Below, in pieces: positions 7,611 through 13,783 of a stretch of 13,783 bases of DNA. The DNA is from an uncultured Alphaproteobacteria bacterium (GTDB lineage Bacteria; Pseudomonadota; Alphaproteobacteria; Rickettsiales; UBA1997), in assembly GCA_903927415.1 (NCBI GenBank), contig CAIYMZ010000145.1, positions 1 to 13,783 of the forward strand, written 5' to 3'. Every line of letters begins with the position of its first letter. Position 1 is the first letter of the stretch. A program made the translations under genes and the position numbers. Below the pieces are notes generated by a model, which searched no databases, was not told the DNA's origin, and was given only the letters and a program-made list of their open reading frames with translations.

Positions 7611-8783
7611 ATGACCATCGAAATTAAAGTTCCACCACTTGGCGAATCAGTTTCAGAAGCGGCAATTGCCAAGTTGCACAAAAAAGTTGGCGACGCGGTA
7701 AAGGCTGACGAAATAATCGTCGAGCTTGAAACCGACAAGGTTACGCTCGAAGTCAATGCGCCGGCGAATGGCGTCATTTCTGGCTTGAATGTGAAAGAGG
7801 GCGACAATGTTAAAGTCGGAGATTTGATCGCGATGATGCAAGAAGGCGGTGCGACAGTGGTCGCAAAAGTTGCGGAAGTGCCAGTGCAAAAATCCAACGA
7901 AGAAATTCCGCTTTCTCCCGCGCCAAAAAAATTGGCGGCAGAAAATAACATCGACACCACAAAAATTTCTGGCTCAGGAAAAGATGGTCGCGTGACTAAA
8001 GGGGATGTTTTGGAAGCAATCTCTAAACCGGCTGTGGCAGCGGCTCCGAAAGCCCCAACTAATTTTGGCGAAAAGCCGGTTGAGCGCGTCAGAATGTCAA
8101 AACTTCGTCAGAAAGTTTCGGAGCGTTTGAAAGAATCTCAAAACACTGCAGCGATTTTAACCACTTTCAACGAAGTCGACATGAGCGCTGTAATGGCTTT
8201 GCGCGCGAGTTACAAAGATATTTTTGAAAAAAAGCACGGCGTTAAACTTGGTTTCATGTCATTCTTCGTTCGCGCTTGCGTTGAAGCTCTAAAAGAAATT
8301 CCGGCAGTGAATGCGGAAATTGACGGCACGGATATTGTCTACAAAAATTTCTACGATATTGGGGTGGCGGTTGGCTCACCTCAAGGTCTCGTGGTTCCTG
8401 TGCTTCGCTGCGCCGATCAACTTAGCCTTGCCGGAATCGAAGCCGGAATCGGCGAACTTGGCAAAAAAGCTCGCGACGGAAAATTGGCGATTGCAGATTT
8501 AACCGGCGCCACTTTCACCATTTCCAACGGCGGCGTTTACGGCTCGCTAATGTCGACGCCAATCATCAACCCACCGCAATCAGGAATTTTGGGAATGCAC
8601 AAGATTCAAGAACGCGTAGTAGTGGTTGCGGGCAAAATGGAAATCCGTCCGATGATGTATCTAGCGCTGTCTTACGATCACAGAATCATTGATGGCAAAG
8701 AAGCGGTAACTTTTTTAATTCGCGTGAAAGAGTTGTTGGAAGATCCGATGAAGATCCAAACTAAACTGTTGTTGGGATTGTAG
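7611..8783 (+). CDS. sucB: Dihydrolipoyllysine succinyltransferase, E2 of 2-oxoglutarate dehydrogenase
   Basis: This core subunit of the 2-oxoglutarate dehydrogenase complex carries the swinging lipoyl arm and transfers succinyl groups to CoA. Residues 1-75 form one lipoyl domain with the lipoylated lysine in ELETDKVTLEV (K43). A Pro/Ala linker is followed by the peripheral E3/E1-binding domain (about 103-137; AAENNIDTTKISGSGKDGRV). The catalytic domain (about 160-390) ends with the active-site motif SYDHRIIDGKEA (H357, D361). The 390-residue length is slightly short but normal. Instead of following sucA directly, it is separated from it by two small membrane-protein genes. The leader caaaatcATG resembles that of sucA and has no Shine-Dalgarno. 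A strong terminator follows. E3 (lpd) is not in the window. Confidence 0.96.
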   Translation: MTIEIKVPPLGESVSEAAIAKLHKKVGDAVKADEIIVELETDKVTLEVNAPANGVISGLNVKEGDNVKVGDLIAMMQEGGATVVAKVAEVPVQKSNEEIPLSPAPKKLAAENNIDTTKISGSGKDGRVTKGDVLEAISKPAVAAAPKAPTNFGEKPVERVRMSKLRQKVSERLKESQNTAAILTTFNEVDMSAVMALRASYKDIFEKKHGVKLGFMSFFVRACVEALKEIPAVNAEIDGTDIVYKNFYDIGVAVGSPQGLVVPVLRCADQLSLAGIEAGIGELGKKARDGKLAIADLTGATFTISNGGVYGSLMSTPIINPPQSGILGMHKIQERVVVVAGKMEIRPMMYLALSYDHRIIDGKEAVTFLIRVKELLEDPMKIQTKLLLGL

Positions 8784-8800
8784 AAAATTCTCGCAAACAA

Positions 8801-8840
8801 AAATGGGAAGAAGTTTTAAAAACTTCTTCCCATTTTTTTT
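8801..8840. terminator. Bidirectional rho-independent terminator between convergent genes
   Basis: A long perfect stem, AAATGGGAAGAAGTT from 8801 with its complement to 8835, is followed on the plus strand by eight T residues (8833-8840). On the minus strand it is followed by a shorter T-run (complement of 8799-8803). It lies 18 bp after the sucB stop and 22 bp beyond the stop of the convergent minus-strand gene, so it probably serves both. Confidence 0.9.
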
Positions 8841-8861
8841 GACGATATTTTTGAAGCTAAT

Positions 8862-9374
8862 TTATTCTATCACCACTTCACAATTTCCGTTGGCAATGTA
8901 GGCATCAAGCCCAACGGTTGAAATTTCTTTGTAACGACTATCTCCTAAAATTCTGATCAAAGTGCCAATTGGACCTTCTGTTGAAATATTAAAAAAGACC
9001 CCGGTTTGATTGAATTTGGCTGAAAATGTTTCGCAATTTTTTCCTTCGCAACGTGTGATAGTTTTTGCTCTTTTGTCCAGAATCACAAAAGTTTTAGTGT
9101 TTCTTTTGTTGCACTCATGCTTGGTGCAAATGAATCCATTTTTTGGTTCGCATTTCAATTTTTCCCAGGCTTTTGCAGCTTTGAAATAAGTTTCCGCTTC
9201 TGAAAATAATTTTTGAAAATCAAATTTTTTAATTTCTTCTCTTGAATCTTTTTGATTTGTAACAGTGCTAATAATTTTTTGTTCAGTTTCAGATTTGATT
9301 TGATTTTCTTTAGCTAATGCTTGAGAGAATACCAATATCAAGGCTGCGCAGAGAATAATTGATTTGATTTTCAT
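8862..9374 (-). CDS. Secreted six-cysteine protein of unknown function
   Basis: The start is taken as the ATG at 9374 (170 residues), because it places a classic signal peptide at the N-terminus: MKIK, a hydrophobic core, then a cut after SQALA. A longer reading from a TTG at 9443 would bury this. A lysine/glutamate-rich region (about 22-70) precedes a compact domain with Cys at 75, 83, 88, 109, 114 and 165. Characteristic pieces are KCEPKNGFICTKHEC, FVILDKRAKTITRCEGKNC and a late GLDAYIANGNC. From memory this pattern (C-x-P-x-G-F-x-C ... D-R-x-x-x-x-x-R-C-x-x-x-x-C) occurs in uncharacterised periplasmic proteins of alphaproteobacteria. An even number of cysteines in an exported protein suggests three disulfides. 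It stands alone between the terminator and tRNA-Arg. Confidence 0.75.
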   Translation of the reverse strand: MKIKSIILCAALILVFSQALAKENQIKSETEQKIISTVTNQKDSREEIKKFDFQKLFSEAETYFKAAKAWEKLKCEPKNGFICTKHECNKRNTKTFVILDKRAKTITRCEGKNCETFSAKFNQTGVFFNISTEGPIGTLIRILGDSRYKEISTVGLDAYIANGNCEVVIE

Positions 9375-9472
9375 GAGAGAATTGAGATGATTTAACGAAT
9401 CTTTATCGTTAGCGAGGGAAACAAAAAGAAATTTCTGATGCAAGAAAAACTTGGATCCAATTTAAATTTTGT

Positions 9473-9549
9473 TGGTGCACCCGGGGGGATTCGAACCTCC
9501 AACCTTCTGATCCGTAGTCAGATACTCTATCCAGTTGAGCTACGGGTGC
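9473..9549 (-). tRNA. tRNA-Arg (ACG anticodon)
   Basis: On the minus strand this is a 77-nt cloverleaf: acceptor stem GCACCCG / CGGGTGC with discriminator A and encoded CCA, D stem GCTC/GAGT (one G-U), anticodon stem TCTGA/TCAGA, loop CTACGGA with ACG at 34-36, and a T arm with TTCGAAT. ACG is expected to be read as ICG after TadA deamination and to decode CGU, CGC and CGA. It lies downstream of recA on the same strand, separated by about 300 bp of structured sequence. Confidence 0.95.
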
Positions 9550-9717
9550 ATATCCAAGTAACGCTTCGTCGCTTTTCTCATCAAACAAAGTTTGATTCGA
9601 AGACGACTCGCGCCGGGGCAAGCAGCATAGCTGTTACCCGTTATTCGTTTAAAATGCTTCGCATTTTATTGCGCTGATGCGCAAAACCACTCATAACCCA
9701 GTTGAGGCTACGGGTGC
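9550..9717 (-). repeat. tRNA-linked structured element, copy 2 (before tRNA-Arg)
   Basis: On the minus strand this begins with a near copy of the tRNA-Arg 5' part (9717 down to 9689: the acceptor 5' strand is identical, with one extra C and a few changes through the D arm). Then come hairpin A (9670-9683, TGCGC/GCGCA in plus-strand reading), hairpin B (AAAATGC 9651-9657 / GCATTTT 9661-9667), hairpin C (9616-9639) and the TCGTC/GACGA clamp (9566-9570 with 9602-9606) around a perfect 7-bp hairpin (9580-9586 / 9590-9596). Hairpin C differs from copy 1 at only two of 24 positions, and these are the two partners of one pair (A-T in copy 1, T-G here). Element order and orientation toward the tRNA are the same as in copy 1. 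Confidence 0.65.
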
Positions 9718-9852
9718 ATTGCTCGTCGGCTTTTGAGCGCTGACGTCGTTACCGCGGCGGGATTCTCGATCGGTCGTGTATGTTAAATACACTCCCTCCT
9801 CGAACCCTTGCGTGCCTAGTCAGCACTCGAAATCCTTAGAGCAATTTATAAC
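9718..9852. other. Hairpin-rich spacer between recA and tRNA-Arg element
   Basis: This non-coding stretch contains three local stems: CGTCGGC (9724-9730) / GCTGACG (9739-9745), GTGTAT (9776-9781) / ATACAC (9787-9792) inside a weaker outer stem, and GTGC (9812-9815) / GCAC (9823-9826). None has a T-run on the minus strand after recA, so no standard recA terminator is seen. I recognise no RNA family here. Confidence 0.4.
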
Positions 9853-10908
9853 TTAGTCTATGTCAGCTTTGCGCTTTTTTTCGCTCGCAACTTCTGCCGC
9901 TTTTTCTTCCTTTTTTTTGTGCTTCGCAACGCCGAGTTTTTCGCGAATTGAATTTTCTAACTCTGCGGCAATTTTCGGATTTTCTTTCAAATAGGCTTTG
10001 GTGTTTTCTTTGCCTTGGCCGATTTTATTGCCTTTGTAAGCATACCACGAGCCAGATTTTTCTAGCACGTCATATTTCACCGCAAGTTCGATAACTTCGC
10101 CGACTCTGGAAATTCCTTCGCCGTAAATAATTTCGAATTCAGCAATTTTGAAAGGGGGAGCGACTTTATTTTTAACGACTTTGACTTTGGTTTCATTGCC
10201 CAAAACTTCTTCTTGATCCTTGATGGCAGTGCCACGGCGGATGTCGAGACGAACTGAAGCGTAAAATTTTAGAGAATTTCCGCCAGAAGTTGTTTCTGGT
10301 GAGCCAAACATGACGCCGATTTTCATGCGAATTTGGTTGATGAAAATAATTGTCGAATTGCTTTTGGAGACGGTCGAGGTGAGTTTGCGCAAGGCTTTGC
10401 TCATCAAACGCGCTTGCAATCCCATTTGGTTGTCTCCCATTCCGCCTTCAAGTTCAACTTGCGGAACCAAGGCTGCAACTGAGTCGATGACGATTAAGTC
10501 AACTGCTCCCGAACGAATTAGAGTGTCGGCAATTTCAAGCGCGGCCTCGCCATTGTCTGGTTGCGAGATGATTAATTCTTCCAAATTAATTCCGAGATTC
10601 TTGGCGTAAGCTGGATCGAAAGCATGTTCAGCATCGATGAAGGCGGCGGCGAGCCCAGCCTTTTGTGCTTCGGCAATTGCGTGCAAAGTGAGAGTGGTTT
10701 TGCCCGAAGATTCCGGTCCGTAAATTTCGACGATTCTGCCGCGCGGATAGCCGCCAACGCCAAGCGCGATGTCAAGCGAGAGGGATCCGCTTGGAATGAC
10801 TTCGATATCGAGAACAGGCTTAGAGCCATATTTCATCGCCGAGCCTTTGCCGAATTGTTTGTCGATTTGTGAGAGTGCTGCTTCGAGAGCTTTTTTGCGG
10901 TCGTTCAT
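9853..10908 (-). CDS. recA: Recombinase A
   Basis: RecA forms the ATP-dependent filament on single-stranded DNA for homologous recombination and SOS co-protease activity. The 351 residues match the normal length. Walker A GPESSGKTT (64-72), Walker B LIVIDSVAALVP, the L1 region with EGGMGDNQMGLQARLMSKAL, and the L2 region QIRMKIGVMFGSPETTSGG are all intact, followed by KFYASVRLDIRR. The C-terminal tail (after about 320) is lysine/glutamate-mixed (HKKKEEKAAE, KKRKADID) rather than strongly acidic. The ATG at 10908 has a clear Shine-Dalgarno, AAGGAG, 5 nt upstream (plus-strand 10914-10919). It lies 45 bp after sucD on the same strand. That gap shows no GTTC-N7-GTTC-type alphaproteobacterial LexA site, so read-through from sucCD is possible. 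Confidence 0.98.
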   Translation of the reverse strand: MNDRKKALEAALSQIDKQFGKGSAMKYGSKPVLDIEVIPSGSLSLDIALGVGGYPRGRIVEIYGPESSGKTTLTLHAIAEAQKAGLAAAFIDAEHAFDPAYAKNLGINLEELIISQPDNGEAALEIADTLIRSGAVDLIVIDSVAALVPQVELEGGMGDNQMGLQARLMSKALRKLTSTVSKSNSTIIFINQIRMKIGVMFGSPETTSGGNSLKFYASVRLDIRRGTAIKDQEEVLGNETKVKVVKNKVAPPFKIAEFEIIYGEGISRVGEVIELAVKYDVLEKSGSWYAYKGNKIGQGKENTKAYLKENPKIAAELENSIREKLGVAKHKKKEEKAAEVASEKKRKADID

Positions 10909-10953
10909 AGTTTCTCCTTTGGTTTTTTGGGTTAATGGGTTTTGGTTTTGTGG

Positions 10954-11838
10954 TTAGTTTTTCAGCAATTTTAGCATCGTTTCACCAAGCGTTGCAGGGC
11001 TTTCGGCAACCTCAATTCCTGCCGACCTCATCGCGTCGATTTTTCCTTCCGCTCCGCCTTTGCCGCCAGAGATGATCGCGCCAGCATGTCCCATGCGGCG
11101 TCCTGGAGGTGCGGTTCTGCCGGCGATGAAGCCTACCGTTGGTTTTTTGCGGCCTTTTTTGGCTTCGAGTTTCAAAAATTCTGCGGCATCTTCTTCATCA
11201 CTGCCGCCAATTTCGCCGATCATGATGATGGATTGCGTTTCAGGGTCGGACAAAAATAAATCCAAACAATCGATGAAGCTTGTGCCATTTACGGGATCGC
11301 CACCGATGCCGATGCAAGTGGTTTGACCCAAGCCAGCTCTGGTTGTTTGATGAACTGCTTCATAAGTCAAAGTGCCGGAACGTGAAACGATTCCAACCGT
11401 GCCGCGCTTGTGAATATGGCCGGGCATGATGCCGATTTTGCATTCATCAGGCGTGATAATTCCTGGGCAGTTTGGTCCGATGAGACGAGATTTTGAGCCG
11501 AGCAAAGCCTTTTTTACTTTCACCATGTCGAGTACGGGAATGCCTTCGGTGATGCAAACGATGAGTTCGATTTCTGCATCGATCGCTTCTAAAATCGCGT
11601 CAGCAGCGAATGGAGGAGGGACGTAAATCACGGAAGCATTGGCATCAGTTTTTCTGCGAGCGTCGTAAACCGTGTCAAAAACTGGGAGGTTGAGATGCGT
11701 GGTTCCGCCTTTTCCGGGTGTGACTCCACCAACCATTTTTGTTCCGTAAGCTGCTGCTTGCTGCGAGTGAAAAGTGCCTTGCGATCCAGTGAATCCTTGG
11801 CAAATGACTTTTGTGTTTTTGTTTACGAGTACTGACAT
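10954..11838 (-). CDS. sucD: Succinyl-CoA synthetase, alpha subunit
   Basis: This is the CoA-binding and phosphohistidine subunit of succinyl-CoA synthetase, which with SucC converts succinyl-CoA to succinate while making GTP or ATP. The N-terminal Rossmann-type CoA site is seen as CQGFTGSQGTFHSQQA (about 13-28) and GGVTPGKGGTTHL. GPNCPGIITPDECKIGIMPG and SRSGTLTYEA lie in the middle. The phosphorylated histidine is in MGHAGAIISGGKGGA (H251). The 294-residue length is normal. It begins 8 bp after the sucC stop, so the two are translationally close. Confidence 0.97.
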   Translation of the reverse strand: MSVLVNKNTKVICQGFTGSQGTFHSQQAAAYGTKMVGGVTPGKGGTTHLNLPVFDTVYDARRKTDANASVIYVPPPFAADAILEAIDAEIELIVCITEGIPVLDMVKVKKALLGSKSRLIGPNCPGIITPDECKIGIMPGHIHKRGTVGIVSRSGTLTYEAVHQTTRAGLGQTTCIGIGGDPVNGTSFIDCLDLFLSDPETQSIIMIGEIGGSDEEDAAEFLKLEAKKGRKKPTVGFIAGRTAPPGRRMGHAGAIISGGKGGAEGKIDAMRSAGIEVAESPATLGETMLKLLKN

Positions 11839-11846
11839 TTTTGAAT

Positions 11847-13034
11847 TTAGTTTGAAATTTCCGCAGCTTTAACCGCTTTAACAATTTTTTCCGCAGCATC
11901 TGCCAAATCATTGGCTGGGATTACCGCGATGCCTGATTTAGCGAGAATTTCTTTGCCTAAATCGACGTTAGTTCCTTCGAGTCTCACGACCAAAGGCACG
12001 CTTAAATTTACTTCTTTTGCAGCTTCGATGATGCCATTGGCGATGATGTCGCAGCGCATGATGCCGCCGAAAATATTCACCAAAATTCCTTTCACATTTG
12101 GATCAGATAAAATGATTTTAAAAGCCGCTGTTACCTTCTCGCGCGTGGCTCCGCCGCCAACATCCAAAAAGTTTGCCGGAGATGAGCCGTAAAGTTGAAT
12201 GATGTCCATCGTTGCCATTGCAAGGCCTGCGCCGTTGACCATGCAGCCGATTTTACCGTCCATTTTTACGTAATTGAGATCATATTTTGAGGCTTCGATT
12301 TCGAGCGGCTCTTCTTCGTCCAAATCGCGCAGCGACTTGATGTCGTCGTGACGGTGAAGTGCATTGTCGTCGAAATTAATTTTGGCATCGAGGGCGATGA
12401 TGTCACCTTCCACAGTTTCAACCAGCGGATTAATTTCGATTTGCGAAGCGTCGGTTTCGTTGAATGCTTTGTAGAGCGAGAAAATCAGCTTTGAAAATTT
12501 TTTTAGAGTTTCACCTTTGAAGCCCAAAGCAAATCCCAGCTTGCGTGCGTGGCATGCTTGAATTCCAGAAGCAACGTCAACTTTTACCGAGATTAATTTT
12601 TCCGGATGTTTTTCGGCGACCTCTTCGATGTCTACGCCGCCTTCAGTTGAGGCCATGAAAACCACCGCTTTGCTTTTGCGGTCAACTACGAGCGAGAGAT
12701 AATATTCTTTTTTGATGTTGGATCCGGCTTCGATGTAGAGGCGTTTTACGACTTTTCCTTCAGGTCCAGTTTGGTGCGTGACTAGCGTCATGCCAAGCAT
12801 TTGAGCGGCTTTGTCTTTTACTTCATCGGTTGATTTTACAACTTTAACACCGCCAGCTTTTCCGCGTCCACCGGCATGAATTTGAGCTTTGACGACAAAA
12901 ACTTTATTACCTGCCGCTTCCAATGTTTTGGCGGCTTCAACTGCATCTGGAACTGAAAAAGCTGGATGACCTTCGGGCACGGCAACGCCGAAATTTTTCA
13001 ACAGGCTTTTTGCCTGATATTCGTGAATATTCAT
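11847..13034 (-). CDS. sucC: Succinyl-CoA synthetase, beta subunit
   Basis: This is the ATP-grasp, nucleotide-binding beta subunit of succinyl-CoA synthetase. I place the start at the ATG at 13034 (395 residues), because MNIHEYQAKSLL is the family's standard N-terminus; a 14-codon upstream extension to 13076 has no counterpart. Visible parts include VKAQIHAGGRGKAGGVK (ATP-grasp loop), the metal-binding INPLVE and LDAKINFDDNA segments, FLDVGGGA, and NIFGGIMRCDIIANGI near the C-terminal power-helix domain. It is the first gene of sucC-sucD-recA on the minus strand, divergent from hemD across 73 bp. Confidence 0.97.
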   Translation of the reverse strand: MNIHEYQAKSLLKNFGVAVPEGHPAFSVPDAVEAAKTLEAAGNKVFVVKAQIHAGGRGKAGGVKVVKSTDEVKDKAAQMLGMTLVTHQTGPEGKVVKRLYIEAGSNIKKEYYLSLVVDRKSKAVVFMASTEGGVDIEEVAEKHPEKLISVKVDVASGIQACHARKLGFALGFKGETLKKFSKLIFSLYKAFNETDASQIEINPLVETVEGDIIALDAKINFDDNALHRHDDIKSLRDLDEEEPLEIEASKYDLNYVKMDGKIGCMVNGAGLAMATMDIIQLYGSSPANFLDVGGGATREKVTAAFKIILSDPNVKGILVNIFGGIMRCDIIANGIIEAAKEVNLSVPLVVRLEGTNVDLGKEILAKSGIAVIPANDLADAAEKIVKAVKAAEISN

Positions 13035-13072
13035 TGGAAGTTTGATTTTGGATAAGGAAGAAAAGGCGGCGG

Positions 13073-13100
13073 ACAATAAAAATCAATTTTAACTTGGCAA
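13073..13100 (-). promoter_or_regulatory. Candidate promoter for sucCD
   Basis: On the minus strand, TTGCCA (13100-13095) and TATTGT (13078-13073) are 16 bp apart, a fair sigma70-like pair in the 73-bp gap between sucC and hemD. It would give a leader of about 30 nt. It is a consensus match only. Confidence 0.35.
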
Positions 13101-13107
13101 CACTTGA

Positions 13108-13782
13108 ATGAAGACGGTTCTGATAACGCGGCCACACCAACAGGCGAAAGAGCTCGCACAGTTTCTTGAAAATGCAAAATTTAGAACTTTTATTGAGCCA
13201 CTTTTTGCAGTTGAAAAGCTTCCAATTTCAAAAATTTCGTTACCGATTTCTGCAGCAATAATTACCAGTGCCAATGCATGCGATGCTGTGATAAATTCCA
13301 ATCTGTCGAAAAATATAAAAATTTTTTCAGTTGGCAAAAAAACCTCACAAAAATTATTCGAAGCCGGATTTAAAAATATTGTTTTTTCTGGAGAAAATTC
13401 TGCGGAGTCTTTGCAAAATTTAATTGCCGATGAAGCCGGTAAGATTCTCTATTTTCACGGATCAGTAATGAGCGTAAATTTTGCTAAAAAATTTAAAAAT
13501 GTTGAAAATATTTTTGCTTATAAAACTCATGAGATGAAAAATTTTTCACCAGAATTATTACAATTTTCACATCAAAAATCTTTTCACTACATTTTGCTTT
13601 TTTCGCAGAACAGCGCAGAAATTTTTTTTAAATTGGCAGAAAAACACAATCTGCTTGAATATTTTAAGGCTTCACAAATATTGGTTTTAAGTGAGAAAAT
13701 TCTTATCCGCGCCAAAGAAATCGGATTCAAAAAAGTCAAAATCTTCACCGAAATTCCAATCTTAAAAAAATTTTATGACTGA
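13108..13782 (+). CDS. hemD: Uroporphyrinogen-III synthase
   Basis: HemD cyclises hydroxymethylbilane with inversion of ring D to give uroporphyrinogen III, the branch point for heme and other tetrapyrroles. The 224 residues fit this poorly conserved family. Recognisable marks are the opening VLITRPHQQAKELAQFL, AIITSANACDAV in the first lobe, FSVGKKTSQKLFEAGF, ENSAESLQNLI, ILYFHGS, a YKTHE segment at the lobe hinge, and ILLFSQNSAEIFFKL in the second lobe. The ATG follows directly on the divergent spacer with no Shine-Dalgarno. The gene is much more AT-rich and lysine/phenylalanine-rich than its neighbours, which fits fast sequence drift in a weakly constrained protein. Only one base follows the stop in the window, so what lies downstream is unknown. 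Confidence 0.82.
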   Translation: MKTVLITRPHQQAKELAQFLENAKFRTFIEPLFAVEKLPISKISLPISAAIITSANACDAVINSNLSKNIKIFSVGKKTSQKLFEAGFKNIVFSGENSAESLQNLIADEAGKILYFHGSVMSVNFAKKFKNVENIFAYKTHEMKNFSPELLQFSHQKSFHYILLFSQNSAEIFFKLAEKHNLLEYFKASQILVLSEKILIRAKEIGFKKVKIFTEIPILKKFYD

Positions 13783-13783
13783 A

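Noticed and set aside
9347..9374. Lipoprotein signal (cysteine at residue 9) in the secreted protein
   Set aside because: The cysteine is too near the N-terminus and lacks a proper lipobox; a standard signal peptide cut after SQALA fits better.
9735..9775. T-box-like ACCGCG motif in the spacer before tRNA-Arg
   Set aside because: The full antiterminator motif (GGGTGGNACCGCG) is not present on either strand, and no specifier stem or terminator is seen.
13775..13783. ATG overlapping the hemD stop, possibly the start of a downstream gene
   Set aside because: Only three codons are visible and there is no Shine-Dalgarno; it cannot be supported.

Overview
The window reads as a chromosomal segment of an alphaproteobacterium. 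This is inferred from the 2-oxoglutarate dehydrogenase, succinyl-CoA synthetase, RecA and UvrB proteins, from an elongator tRNA-Met of the form usual in alphaproteobacteria, and from a short secreted cysteine-rich protein of a type I recall from that class. Base composition is moderate in the housekeeping genes and clearly AT-rich in hemD and the small membrane genes. Intergenic palindromes and insertion-element remnants would fit a Rickettsiales-, Holosporales- or similar host-associated lineage, but I cannot name a genus.

Layout. (1) 1-1688: the 3' part of a polytopic membrane protein gene, open at the window edge. (2) 1689-1999: a degraded minus-strand transposase tail (IS982-like) split by a 111-bp TA-flanked palindromic MITE-like element, directly before uvrB. 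(3) 2000-3970: uvrB. (4) 3971-4455: tRNA-Met(CAT), preceded by a structured repeat that starts with a worn copy of the tRNA's own 5' part, and followed by a dense inverted repeat. (5) 4456-8783: sucA, two tiny membrane-protein genes, then sucB, closed by a strong bidirectional terminator. (6) 8862-9374: a minus-strand gene for a secreted six-cysteine protein. (7) 9473-9852: minus-strand tRNA-Arg(ACG), preceded by the second copy of the same structured repeat, again starting with a copy of its own tRNA's 5' part, then a hairpin-rich stretch. (8) 9853-13034: sucC-sucD-recA on the minus strand. (9) 13108-13782: hemD on the plus strand, divergent from sucC.

Functionally, sucA and sucB (E1 and E2 of 2-oxoglutarate dehydrogenase) make succinyl-CoA, and sucC/sucD convert it to succinate with GTP or ATP formation. 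The shared E3 (lpd) is not in the window. uvrB and recA are DNA repair genes, and hemD is a tetrapyrrole synthesis gene.

The most unusual signal is the pair of tRNA-linked elements (4056-4248 on plus, 9550-9717 on minus). Both have the same order of parts: copy of the adjacent tRNA's acceptor/D-arm half, hairpin A, hairpin B, a nearly invariant 24-nt hairpin C, then an enclosed hairpin D, then the intact tRNA. Several stems keep pairing although their bases differ. This looks like a small mobile or integrating element that targets the 5' half of tRNA genes, or a structured RNA made with the tRNA transcript; I know of no named family that it matches.
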